This document shows positions 1-8,001 of a DNA stretch of 64,000 nt, in pieces. Numbering within the stretch: position 1 is the stretch's first letter; every line of letters begins with the position of its first letter. The notes under the pieces were generated by a model. It saw only the letters and a program-made list of their open reading frames with translations. It was not told the origin of the DNA and ran no database searches. Made by a program: the position numbers and the translations under genes. Source of the DNA: Hyphomonadaceae bacterium TMED5 (GTDB lineage Bacteria > Pseudomonadota > Alphaproteobacteria > Caulobacterales > Hyphomonadaceae); NCBI GenBank assembly GCA_002173095.1, contig NHBK01000009.1, positions 124,001 through 188,000 on the forward strand, in the 5' to 3' direction.

Positions 1-513
1 TGGGCGGGTAGCGGTGTCGATGAGGATGGCATGTTTGAGTTCGCGGTCCAGCCGCTCAGCGTGTCGCGGCCAGATGAGCTCAACTATACGGTGGGATTTG
101 ATTGTTCTGTTGGTGATCTGACCAACGAATGGACGACCAGCACGCTTACCGCCACGCTCTACAGCCTGTATTGGGAAGAAGTCGGGCAGGCCAGTATTTC
201 AGGTCCGGGGCAATATGCCTGCGATATGGGTGAGCCGACGATTGACGTCGCGGCGAGCGCCCGCGCTGACCATGTGAAGATCACGACCAGCGGTGATGAC
301 GGCTTCATGATTGACCGGGTTTCACTTTATAGCGGCGGCGATGAAATCGCCGAATTTCTTGCAGGCGACGGGCGCGGCTGGTGCCTGTCGACCGATCCGG
401 GTGATGCCAACGGACCATGGCTGGCGGCCGCTCTGACGGGCTGTGAGACCGAGCATGTCTGGAGCCTTTCAGACCTGCGGGTACAGCAGATCAATTCTCA
501 ATTTCAGGAATAG
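1..513 (+). CDS. C-terminal part of a secreted four-Cys (GWCLS) repeat protein, cut by the window start
   Basis: The frame is open from base 1, so the gene begins upstream and only its last 170 codons are seen. The visible part is one complete repeat of the module found twice in the next gene. It has an early FDCS cysteine, an ACD cysteine, an IDRVSLY segment, then GWCLSTDPGDANG and a final GC. The four cysteines are spaced as in the neighbour, which suggests two disulfides in a beta-rich extracellular domain (inference). It ends 61 bases before the paralogue on the same strand, so the two are probably a tandem duplication. I do not recognise a named family; the domain faintly resembles PLAT-like beta-sandwiches. 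Function unknown. Confidence 0.75.
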   Translation, partial: WAGSGVDEDGMFEFAVQPLSVSRPDELNYTVGFDCSVGDLTNEWTTSTLTATLYSLYWEEVGQASISGPGQYACDMGEPTIDVAASARADHVKITTSGDDGFMIDRVSLYSGGDEIAEFLAGDGRGWCLSTDPGDANGPWLAAALTGCETEHVWSLSDLRVQQINSQFQE

Positions 514-574
514 GCCGCCCGTCAGGGGGGCGAAAATGCTCGCGATGTGTGTGAGGACGCAAGGAAGACGTTAA

Positions 575-1639
575 ATGAGAGACGTATTGAAAACACTGGC
601 CGTGCTGGCCTCATGTTCTGCGGTGACGCTCAGCTCGGGCTCCGCATTTGCGCAGTCCAATCGCAAGCCGCCCGTACCCCGTGAAGATAATCTGGTACGG
701 GATCGAACACAGTATAATGACCAGTACACCGGTAGCGACTTTGGGATAATCTCGGGTGAAATGATCGAAGCTTGGGATCCAGCTGCCCCAATTTTACGGC
801 CGGGTCATTATCGGCTTCTCATGGATTGCGATGTAGCCGGTGTAGAAAACGAGGGTACCTCAGGATTTTATTTTCAGGTCTGGACTTCGGACCAATCGAC
901 CGAACTTTATACGGATGGGAGGCGAGTTTCAGATGAACGTTGCAACGCTGACGAAGTTCAGTACGATTTTCAGGCATCCATGCACCCCGGGGCCATAACG
1001 TTCGAAGCCGATTCAAATGACGCACTCCTGATCGATCGAGTGAGATTAATAGACTCTCAGGGGGTTTTTCTGGACTGGGGTGAAGACGACGACAAAGGAT
1101 GGTGCCTCTCCCTAGACGAGGAAGATGGAAGTCGCTCCTGGCGATTTGCCGCTGATGATACTTGTAGCCCATACCTTACTTTAGGAGGGCACAACGCAAG
1201 CACCGTAGTCCAAGCCGGTCGAACCGATACCGTCTATCGGTATTCAGTAGATATTGATTGCGATGTTACGGGCGTTGAGAATGAGGGCACAGGGGACCAG
1301 CTGATGATCAGCTATCTGAACGCGCAGGGCGAGACGCTCGGCATGTCCTGGTTCCATGAAGATACCAATGCGCCAATTCTGCCGATTTGCCGCGATATGG
1401 AGGAAGAAACGCTCGTTCGGGGCATTCCTACGACGCTTGAGATCCGCACAACCGGCTCTGACGCGGCGCTGCTCGACCAGATTTACGTCTATCGCGATGG
1501 TGTTGAAGTAAAAGTTCTTGGCGAGAGCAACTCATCTGGCTGGTGCCTCTCAACTGATCGGGGTGATGCCAATGGCAATTGGCGCGGCCATATATTTCAG
1601 GATCAGTGTAGTACGATTTGGCAGTTTGATCTCCGGTAA
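575..1639 (+). CDS. Secreted protein with two four-Cys (GWCLS) repeats
   Basis: A 354-residue protein with a clear signal peptide (residues 1-27, cleavage after AFAQ). Two homologous repeats follow, at about residues 78-197 and 219-345. Each starts with an aromatic/DCDV.GVENEGT segment, carries an (I/L)DR or LDQ strand, and ends with GWCLS (175-179 and 322-326). Each has four cysteines at near-identical spacing: C85, C123, C177, C197 and C229, C272, C324, C345. The second repeat is closer to the upstream partial gene than the first is. Repeat 1 is written with visibly more A/T-rich codons than repeat 2, suggesting separate histories. The start is chosen for the signal peptide and an AAGGAAG ribosome site. 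Family and function not recognised; extracellular or periplasmic location inferred. Confidence 0.85.
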   Translation: MRDVLKTLAVLASCSAVTLSSGSAFAQSNRKPPVPREDNLVRDRTQYNDQYTGSDFGIISGEMIEAWDPAAPILRPGHYRLLMDCDVAGVENEGTSGFYFQVWTSDQSTELYTDGRRVSDERCNADEVQYDFQASMHPGAITFEADSNDALLIDRVRLIDSQGVFLDWGEDDDKGWCLSLDEEDGSRSWRFAADDTCSPYLTLGGHNASTVVQAGRTDTVYRYSVDIDCDVTGVENEGTGDQLMISYLNAQGETLGMSWFHEDTNAPILPICRDMEEETLVRGIPTTLEIRTTGSDAALLDQIYVYRDGVEVKVLGESNSSGWCLSTDRGDANGNWRGHIFQDQCSTIWQFDLR

Positions 1640-1669
1640 TCGCCCAATCTTACCGTAGATCCCCCATGG

Positions 1670-1699
1670 GGGCGTCGGATTTCGGTCCGGCGCCCTTTC
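1670..1699. terminator. Hairpin between convergent genes
   Basis: A 10-bp stem (1670-1679 with 1686-1695, one G-T pair) and a six-base loop lie between two convergent stop codons. A short pyrimidine-rich stretch follows on the plus strand. It probably ends transcription from the secreted-repeat genes; the T-run is weak. Confidence 0.5.
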
Positions 1700-1700
1700 C

Positions 1701-2624
1701 TTATTTGGAGGACGGTTTTCCGCGACCGAAATCGTCGTCTGCCGTGTCCTGCCCTGCATCAATAATGCTTTTACGAATGCCGCGAGACCGATCAAAGAAA
1801 CTGCGCAGCTGTTCGCCGTCACCCCAGCGGATTGCACGTTGGAGAGCTGATAAATCCTCATTGAAACGGCCCAGCATTTCCAGCACGGCTTCCTTATTGT
1901 TCAGGAAGACATCACGCCACATGACAGGGTCGGAGGCAGCGATACGGGTGAAGTCACGAAAGCCACCTGCAGAGAATTTGACGACTTCGCCCTCAGTCAC
2001 GCTTTCAAGATCGTGCGCCGTGCCCACAATGTTGAAGGCGATGAGGTGAGGCAGGTGGGAGGTGATGGCAAGAACGCGGTCATGGCGGGAAACGCTCATT
2101 ACCTCGACCGTACTGCCTAGCGCCTCCCAGAATTTCGTGAGCGTTTGCACGGAGGCTTCATCTTCATGCTCATCGGGCGGAGTGATGATGCACCAGCGGC
2201 CTTCAAACAATGATGCGAAGCCTGCATCCGGACCTGATTTTTCAGTACCGGCGATCGGGTGACCCGCAATGAAGTGGACGCCTTCTGGAATGTGAGGCGC
2301 GACAGCCTCCTGGACCGCAGATTTCACCGAGCCGACGTCTGAAACAATGGCGCCGGATTTGAGGGCAGGGGCCATGGCTTCTGCGATTTCGCCCATCACA
2401 CCGACAGGCGTACACAAAATGATCAGATCAGCGTCTTTGACGCACGCCGTCACGGTGTCAGCAATTTCGCCAAGGCCAATCTCGCCAGCCCGCGCCCGGA
2501 CATCCGCTGAACCATCATAAAGGCAGATTGTTTCGCAAGCGGAATGATCCTTTGCGGCGCGCGCAATGGAGGACCCGATCAGGCCAATACCAATGATTGC
2601 GAGACGGCTTACCGGGCTGGTCAA
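1701..2624 (-). CDS. tyrA: Prephenate/arogenate dehydrogenase (cyclohexadienyl dehydrogenase), TTG start
   Basis: NAD(P)-dependent oxidative decarboxylation of prephenate or arogenate in tyrosine synthesis, cytoplasmic. An N-terminal Rossmann fold carries IIGIGLIGSS immediately after the start. It is followed by LCTPVGVMGEI, SDVGSVK and the conserved GHPIAGTEKSG segment, all hallmarks of the TyrA family. The frame is open back to an ATG at 2672, but that overlaps hisC by 47 bases. A TTG at 2624, two bases after the hisC stop and seven bases after AGGA, puts the Rossmann motif right at the N terminus, so I chose it (307 aa). It is the last gene of a chorismate mutase-like/hisC/tyrA operon. Confidence 0.93.
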   Translation of the reverse strand: MTSPVSRLAIIGIGLIGSSIARAAKDHSACETICLYDGSADVRARAGEIGLGEIADTVTACVKDADLIILCTPVGVMGEIAEAMAPALKSGAIVSDVGSVKSAVQEAVAPHIPEGVHFIAGHPIAGTEKSGPDAGFASLFEGRWCIITPPDEHEDEASVQTLTKFWEALGSTVEVMSVSRHDRVLAITSHLPHLIAFNIVGTAHDLESVTEGEVVKFSAGGFRDFTRIAASDPVMWRDVFLNNKEAVLEMLGRFNEDLSALQRAIRWGDGEQLRSFFDRSRGIRKSIIDAGQDTADDDFGRGKPSSK

Positions 2625-2625
2625 A

Positions 2626-3705
2626 CTATCGTCCTGCCATGAACTGGCTGAGGACAGAAATGATCTGATCATTTGCCTCTTTTACGCCAATGGAAATACG
2701 CAGGCAGTCCGGCAGATTGTAGGATTTTACATCGCGCACAATCAGGCCGTTTTCGCGAAGGAAGGCATAGGCTTTATCCGCCGTGTAGTCGCCAGAGGAC
2801 TGAAATTCAACGAGAATAAAGTTCGCTACGCTTGGGAAGACAGTAAGGCCGAGATTGCTGAGGGCTTCGGAAAGGCGAGCAAGTTCACGCTTGTTGAATT
2901 CTGCCGACTTATCCATGAAGCCTTCGTCCTTTAGCGCGGCAATACCCGCGATCTGAGCGAGGTAACTCACATTGAATGGACCGCGTACACGGTTGATCGC
3001 ATCGATCACGGCAGCAGGGCCATAAGCCCAGCCGAGACGCAGTGCAGCAAGGCCGTGAATCTTCGAAAATGTGCGGGTCATGAGGACGTTTTCAAAGCTG
3101 CCCGCCATTTCCATTCCGGAAGCGTAATCATTTTTGACGACGTATTCTGCATAGGCTGCATCAAGCACCAGAAGCACATCTTCCGGCAGACCGGCATGCA
3201 GGCGTTTGATCTCATCAAATGGCAGGTAAGTGCCGGTCGGGTTGTTCGGATTTGCGACGAAAACGATCTTTGTCTTCTCCGTCACAGCCGCCAGAATGCC
3301 ATCGACATCCGTGGTCATATCAATATCAGGCACGGAAACCGTTTTCGCGCCGGATTGCTGAGCAACAAGCTGGTAGACGAGGAAGCCGTGCTCAGACTGA
3401 ATGATCTCGTCGCCTGCGCTCAGATAAGCGCGCGCCAGAAGCTGGAAGATTTCATCAGAGCCTGCGCCGCAAACAATACGATCAGCGCTCAGACCATAGC
3501 GTTCAGCGATCGCGCTGCGTAGCAAGTTGGACCCGCCATCCGGATAGGTCTCCATATGATCCAGACCAGATGCCAGAACCTCGCGCACGGCTGGTGAATA
3601 GCCGAGGGGGTTCTCATTGGAAGAGAGTTTATAACCTTTTTCAGCGGCAAGGCCGGGAACGTAAGGTTTGATTTCCAGAACATTTGGTAGAGGCTTCGGG
3701 CCCAT
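2626..3705 (-). CDS. hisC: Histidinol-phosphate / aromatic aminotransferase (PLP fold-type I)
   Basis: A 359-residue class II-type PLP aminotransferase. SSNENPLG (28-35), the NPNNPTG cofactor loop (152-158), DAAY (182-185) and the internal-aldimine lysine K215 in FSKIHGLAALRLGWAYG are all present. The family converts imidazole-acetol phosphate to histidinol phosphate. In alphaproteobacteria, copies next to tyrA often also transaminate prephenate or arylpyruvates. Here it lies between a chorismate mutase-like gene and tyrA, with no other his genes in the window. An aromatic role is therefore at least as likely as histidine synthesis (inference from context). Confidence 0.93.
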   Translation of the reverse strand: MGPKPLPNVLEIKPYVPGLAAEKGYKLSSNENPLGYSPAVREVLASGLDHMETYPDGGSNLLRSAIAERYGLSADRIVCGAGSDEIFQLLARAYLSAGDEIIQSEHGFLVYQLVAQQSGAKTVSVPDIDMTTDVDGILAAVTEKTKIVFVANPNNPTGTYLPFDEIKRLHAGLPEDVLLVLDAAYAEYVVKNDYASGMEMAGSFENVLMTRTFSKIHGLAALRLGWAYGPAAVIDAINRVRGPFNVSYLAQIAGIAALKDEGFMDKSAEFNKRELARLSEALSNLGLTVFPSVANFILVEFQSSGDYTADKAYAFLRENGLIVRDVKSYNLPDCLRISIGVKEANDQIISVLSQFMAGR

Positions 3706-3804
3706 GAGAGATCACCGTCATATCGTGTGAGCGTTATGAAGGCTGATCTAGACCAAACTCAGCTTAGATTGAACCCCGATAATCGTCAGGCTATCATTCC
3801 AGGG

Positions 3805-4629
3805 TCAGGCAGGCTTTGAAGGCTCGTCATCATTGGCAGCGAATTTCTGGCCAGGAAGGCTTCCGACGACACGCAGTCCATCAAGGCCGGCGGCACGCGC
3901 AGTCTTGAGGCGTGGGTCGTTTTCGCTAATGGAAACAGGTGTCTCGAACAGAACCAGCGTGCGCGCACGGGCAAATTCTGAGACCTTCAGGCCCAGTTCG
4001 CCAAAGATTTTACTGACCTTATGATGGTCATCATGCGCAATGAACAGTGTGCGGCATCCGGCGTGTTCTGTAACCGGACCTTTCGCCACAATGGCGATAT
4101 TTGGCGATTGATTACCCAGAACTGGCCATGCGCCGATAATGCGCAGATTGTGATAGCGGCTTTCGTTCAACACCGGCCACCATTGGCCAGACCCGGCGAT
4201 TGCGACCCATCCCATAACGCCGACCGTGTTATCGCTGTCGGCAATGGCGGTCAGCGTTTCGCGCGGATCGCTTTCAAATGTCATTGGAAGCTGATGGCCG
4301 AACAGGCCACGAGACTGGTCCCAGATGCGCATTTGTTCCGGCCCGGTCACCATAATGCGTTCAAGACCGGTGGCGATCAGATCGACCTGAAATTCTACAC
4401 CCCAGCGCAGAAGAAGCTCATTGTGATTGGTCGTGGCGGACTGGCGCATAATGCGTTCCAGATTGGCCAGAATGGTCATGGCGGTTGGGTTGCCATTGCC
4501 GATCATTGCAGTGCGCAGGTGCTCGGACGCGACCGCACGACGGCGGATCGCGGTGACGAGATCCGTCTCGGCATCCTTCAATCGAGTTTCCAGCATATCC
4601 AGGCTCACGCGCTGTTTGTCTTCACTCAT
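3805..4629 (-). CDS. Chorismate mutase-like protein, first gene of the aromatic operon
   Basis: A 274-residue protein. The N-terminal ~75 residues are a helical segment resembling an AroQ-type chorismate mutase (MLETRLKDAETDLVTAIRRR, then a conserved-looking LANLERIMRQ). The remainder (~75-260) looks like a degenerate prephenate dehydratase/periplasmic-binding and ACT-like region. Chorismate mutase makes prephenate, the substrate for the downstream TyrA. The start at 4629 gives MSEDKQRV with GAAGGA upstream; the frame extends to 4689 without better support. I cannot confirm all AroQ catalytic residues, so the enzyme assignment rests mainly on position 99 bases upstream of hisC-tyrA. Confidence 0.65.
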   Translation of the reverse strand: MSEDKQRVSLDMLETRLKDAETDLVTAIRRRAVASEHLRTAMIGNGNPTAMTILANLERIMRQSATTNHNELLLRWGVEFQVDLIATGLERIMVTGPEQMRIWDQSRGLFGHQLPMTFESDPRETLTAIADSDNTVGVMGWVAIAGSGQWWPVLNESRYHNLRIIGAWPVLGNQSPNIAIVAKGPVTEHAGCRTLFIAHDDHHKVSKIFGELGLKVSEFARARTLVLFETPVSISENDPRLKTARAAGLDGLRVVGSLPGQKFAANDDEPSKPA

Positions 4630-4941
4630 CCTCGCACCGTCCTTCTGACATGGACTGAAAAGGCCAGCCCTGCCTGAATTCAGAATCACTCCGTATTATG
4701 GACCGGGATAAAATTCGACGCATCCCTCAAATTTCGTGACACCATGGTTAAACCAGAGCGCTCTGTCGGTTCAATCATACCTTGGCCAACAATTGAATGG
4801 GCATAGATTTATTGCAGCGATTTCTGTGGATTGCGGCTCAAATGACGCACTCCGATCAAGCGCGGTCGACGACGTTAGCGTGGAAAAACCGTATCGGAGC
4901 GAGCAAGTATGCCAGTTGTTTCGATATCGAAATGACTGAAA
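4630..4941. other. Intergenic region without a recognised gene
   Basis: About 310 bases between the 5' end of the chorismate mutase-like gene and the 3' end of the cupin-like gene, both on the minus strand. It should contain the promoter of the aromatic operon. Short open frames here lack ribosome sites and protein-like composition. No attenuator leader peptide rich in Tyr or Phe was evident. Confidence 0.5.
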
Positions 4942-5964
4942 TTATCCGCCCATATAGGCGTTGGTGTAGGTATTGGGCCAGAGGAAATTCGTGAAGAGCA
5001 CGGAATAGCTCTGCTCCAATCCGATCACGTGGTGCCACCATCCGACAGGAATGTAGAGGGCGTCGCCGGGGCCGATTTCGCATTCCAGAAGTTGTGGCCT
5101 ACGCTCGGCAGGCGCGGCAAGCATGTCGTCCAATGACCATTGGCTGAAATACTTACGTATTGGTCGCATGCGTGCTTCCTCATAGGAGGGCACGATGTGC
5201 ACTTTTTTGCGCCCGGCAACCTGAATGAGCAGATTATGCGTCAGATCGTGATGGAATGGGGTAAGCGTGCCTTGCGGTCCGATCCATAGAAAGCCGTCAT
5301 TTTCCGATGTGGACTGTGTGTAGCCTGGAATATCGGAGAAATCTTCCCAGAGAGGAGCCAGCGCCTGGCGGTTGGCTGCGCCATTATTCGCCGTCACATA
5401 CATATCGTTGGACGGTTTGCCAGAGCGCAGAAAGTCCGCCATTTCGCCGAATGGGATTTGGGTTTTAAGCTTCAGCTTGTCGATCTCGAAGGACTTGGTG
5501 CTCTCCCGGCCTTTCTGAAGTTCAATCGGCGTATCCCGGCCGACTTTGTCTTCCATATAGTCCGGTGACCATTTTGATAGGGCGGGCCAGTCGTCGACCA
5601 GACCGGTCAGAATGACCGGACGATGCACGCTATAATGCTCTTTCAGAAAGGTTTCTGGCGAAAGGCGCTCGTGGCGCGGAATGGTTCTGCTTTCCGGATG
5701 AAGCCGCTGTGAGGCGCGTTCGGTTTCCAATATCCAGTTTTGCCGCTGAACCATGTCAGAGATGGCAGATGCGCCCTGAAAAAACGGGTTCTGTCGGGCG
5801 AGCTGAATGTGCTTTTGAATATAGTCTGGCGCCCCATAGCCAGACAGCTGAAAACTGATCAGCTGTTCTGAGTGGCCCGCAATCAATCGTGCAGCGACTT
5901 CGCGGGCAAGGTCAGCGTTCAGGCTGGGCTGCGCGCTTGGCATGGGGCCGGTTCTGAGGACCAT
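4942..5964 (-). CDS. JmjC-like cupin (cupin_8) putative 2-oxoglutarate/Fe(II) hydroxylase
   Basis: A 340-residue protein with a C-terminal cupin_8/JmjC fold. The metal site is readable: TPFHHDLTHNLLIQVAG supplies the HxD pair, and GDALYIPVGWWHHV supplies the distal histidine and a typical beta-strand. FIH-like bacterial members hydroxylate protein or peptide side chains using Fe(II), O2 and 2-oxoglutarate; the substrate here is unknown. The N-terminal ~110 residues are helical with no recognised domain. ATG at 5964 has AAGGAG six bases upstream, better than the TTG one codon earlier. It sits alone between the aromatic operon and the hydroxybutyryl-CoA dehydrogenase. Confidence 0.85.
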   Translation of the reverse strand: MVLRTGPMPSAQPSLNADLAREVAARLIAGHSEQLISFQLSGYGAPDYIQKHIQLARQNPFFQGASAISDMVQRQNWILETERASQRLHPESRTIPRHERLSPETFLKEHYSVHRPVILTGLVDDWPALSKWSPDYMEDKVGRDTPIELQKGRESTKSFEIDKLKLKTQIPFGEMADFLRSGKPSNDMYVTANNGAANRQALAPLWEDFSDIPGYTQSTSENDGFLWIGPQGTLTPFHHDLTHNLLIQVAGRKKVHIVPSYEEARMRPIRKYFSQWSLDDMLAAPAERRPQLLECEIGPGDALYIPVGWWHHVIGLEQSYSVLFTNFLWPNTYTNAYMGG

Positions 5965-6037
5965 CAATAACTCCTTCTACTCCATCTTTATAAGGATGGA
6001 GCAGGGAGCAGGTAATCAGAATTTTATGACGGTTTTG

Positions 6038-6916
6038 TCAGCGTGTCGGAACAGGTGCTTCGCCGCGATAATCATAGAAGCCACGGCCCGTTTTGCGCCC
6101 CAGCCAACCGGCTTCGACGTATTTTACGAGCAATGGACACGGACGATATTTCGTGTCGGCAAGGCCATCATGCAGAACCTGCATGATGGAAAGACAGGTA
6201 TCCAGACCGATAAAGTCAGCCAGTTGAAGTGGGCCCATTGGATGGTTCGCACCCAGTTTCATCGCTGTGTCGATGCCTTCAACCGTGCCAACGCCTTCAT
6301 ACAGCGTGTAAACGGCTTCATTAATCATAGGCATAAGAACGCGGTTCACGATGAAGGCCGGAAAGTCCTCAGCATTTGCGACGGTCTTATTGAGGCGCTC
6401 GGCAAATTTGAGCGCCATCTCATAGGTTTCCTGATCCGTCGCCAGACCGCGAATAACCTCGATCAGCTGCATGACAGGAACCGGGTTCATGAAGTGCAGG
6501 CCGATAAAGCGTTCAGGGCGGTCCGTGCCGGAGGCAAGACGGGTAATGGAAATGGATGAGGTGTTAGATGCGAGCCAGGCTGTTTTCGGAACCGCCTCTA
6601 GAAGCCCGTCAAAAATCGAAACTTTGACGGCTTCTTTCTCGGTTGCGGCTTCAATAGCCAGATCCACATCTGCAAAGCTGGAGAGTTGTGTTGAAAAACT
6701 GATACGGCCCATAGCGGCCGTCATCTCGTCCTGGGTGATCAGTTCGCGCGAGACCTGACGAACCATGTTCTTTTCAATGGTTTTTGTCGCTTTTTGCAGA
6801 GACTCTTCTGAAACGTCGCTGATCGCAACCTCATAGCCTGCGAGCGCGCAGACATGCGCAATCCCGTTACCCATCTGACCGGCACCAACGACGCCGACTT
6901 TCTTCAACTCAGTCAT
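6038..6916 (-). CDS. 3-hydroxybutyryl-CoA dehydrogenase
   Basis: A 292-residue NAD(P)-dependent L-3-hydroxyacyl-CoA dehydrogenase. The N-terminal Rossmann fold has VGVVGAGQMGNGIAHV. A conserved EAATEKEAVK and the substrate-site segment FIGLHFMNPVPVMQLIEV (catalytic His) follow, then the C-terminal helical domain with FIVNRVLMPMINEA and KTGRGFYDY at the end. It oxidises 3-hydroxybutyryl-CoA to acetoacetyl-CoA or runs in reverse (PHB, butyrate or ethylmalonyl-CoA pathway carbon). In many alphaproteobacteria this gene follows etfBA; here it is about 19 kb away. ATG 6916 is preferred over a GTG three codons earlier. Confidence 0.95.
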   Translation of the reverse strand: MTELKKVGVVGAGQMGNGIAHVCALAGYEVAISDVSEESLQKATKTIEKNMVRQVSRELITQDEMTAAMGRISFSTQLSSFADVDLAIEAATEKEAVKVSIFDGLLEAVPKTAWLASNTSSISITRLASGTDRPERFIGLHFMNPVPVMQLIEVIRGLATDQETYEMALKFAERLNKTVANAEDFPAFIVNRVLMPMINEAVYTLYEGVGTVEGIDTAMKLGANHPMGPLQLADFIGLDTCLSIMQVLHDGLADTKYRPCPLLVKYVEAGWLGRKTGRGFYDYRGEAPVPTR

Positions 6917-7071
6917 AACCAGCACTTATTCCGATTGTTTTTTCGGGACGCTATCACGAGCGTGTTGCGCCGCAACATGTTTTACTCACAATTCTGATAC
7001 TTTTTAGGAGCGCTGTTGATGCCCCAAGGTCAGGCCTGCTTGTTTTTAAAGGTATATTGTCCGGCGGGTTG

Positions 7072-8001
7072 TCAAGCCCTGAACAGCAGATAAATCAAAT
7101 TTATCAAGGCTATAATCAGGATTATCCGTGCCGCAACCCATGCAGGACGGTGCAGTTTCATGATTTTCTGGGCGGCCGCCGAACCCGTGCCGGTCCTGGA
7201 AATTGTCTTCATTTCCTGACTGACCTTCTCCCAGTGCGTCGGTGTCGTCCGGCCTGTCGCGATTTTTGCAGTGTCGACCAGCTGGCTGATCCAGAGGTTT
7301 TCGTGACGCGTGACATAGTCTCTGCCTGTCTGGTGAGACCAGCCAAAACGTTCATCCAGGTTCAGCAGTATCTCAGGTGAAAGACGGTCTGTCAGACGAG
7401 CCTTTTTCTCCCCATGCTTGGGGGCTGTCTCCTGGCAGACAAGATTTCGCAATCGGTAAGAGAGGAGCTGGAAGGCATCAATTCCTTCGAGGTCTTCACG
7501 GTCCAGAATGGCCAGCCATTCTTCCCAATTCTGGCAGGAAGAGGGTGTATCCATGAGCGTTCGGATATCTTCAATGCTTCGCGTAACCCATGCTCTGTCG
7601 TTTGCTTCATTAGACGCAGGTTTGAATGCCTGAGCGTGTCGCGTGACAGGTTCGAGGGGTTGCAGGTCCTCGATGTCGTCGCCTGAGGGTTCAGTGGGAG
7701 TGTCTGAGGGCGCGTCCCCTTCGGGAGGAGGGCCAAACGGATCAGGGTCGTTTTCAAACTCTTCCTGCAAATTGCTCTCGTCGCCGTCATATTCACGGTT
7801 GGCGGCATATGCGCGTTGTTCCTCTCGCCATTTGATCTGATTAAGCGCGGCTTCCATTGTCTGGCGCAGATGCATGAAGCCTTCCGGGTCGTCATCCGGC
7901 CGGGTTTCTTTCAGGCGTTTGGCGTAGGCGCGCTTTACGTCAGCGGCATGAGCGGTTTCACGGTTCAGCCCGAAATAGGCGAACACATCGTCAGAAGACA
8001 T
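7072..8001 (-). CDS. Divergent J-domain membrane protein, HscC partner (DjlB/DjlC-like)
   Basis: A 309-residue protein. Residues 1-60 read as a J-domain: VFAYFGL, then VKRAYAKRLKETRPDDDPEGFMHLR. The usual HPD tripeptide is RPD (R34-P35-D36). An acidic, proline-rich linker (~75-130) and a middle helical region follow. One hydrophobic C-terminal segment (~286-306) acts as a tail anchor. Its start overlaps the hscC stop by 11 bases, so the two are translationally coupled. J-proteins stimulate Hsp70 ATPase; this one would recruit HscC to the inner-membrane face (inference). Pairing an HscC with a divergent J-protein is known in E. coli. Confidence 0.8.
   Translation of the reverse strand: MSSDDVFAYFGLNRETAHAADVKRAYAKRLKETRPDDDPEGFMHLRQTMEAALNQIKWREEQRAYAANREYDGDESNLQEEFENDPDPFGPPPEGDAPSDTPTEPSGDDIEDLQPLEPVTRHAQAFKPASNEANDRAWVTRSIEDIRTLMDTPSSCQNWEEWLAILDREDLEGIDAFQLLSYRLRNLVCQETAPKHGEKKARLTDRLSPEILLNLDERFGWSHQTGRDYVTRHENLWISQLVDTAKIATGRTTPTHWEKVSQEMKTISRTGTGSAAAQKIMKLHRPAWVAARIILIIALINLIYLLFRA

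Noticed and set aside
819-1172. 117-codon minus-strand frame within the GWCLS repeat gene
   Set aside because: Lies opposite a gene with a clear signal peptide and repeats; no ribosome site and no protein-like pattern.
2625-2672. ATG 2672 as the TyrA start
   Set aside because: It overlaps hisC by 47 bases and adds 16 residues before the Rossmann motif, whereas TTG 2624 has AGGA at ideal spacing.
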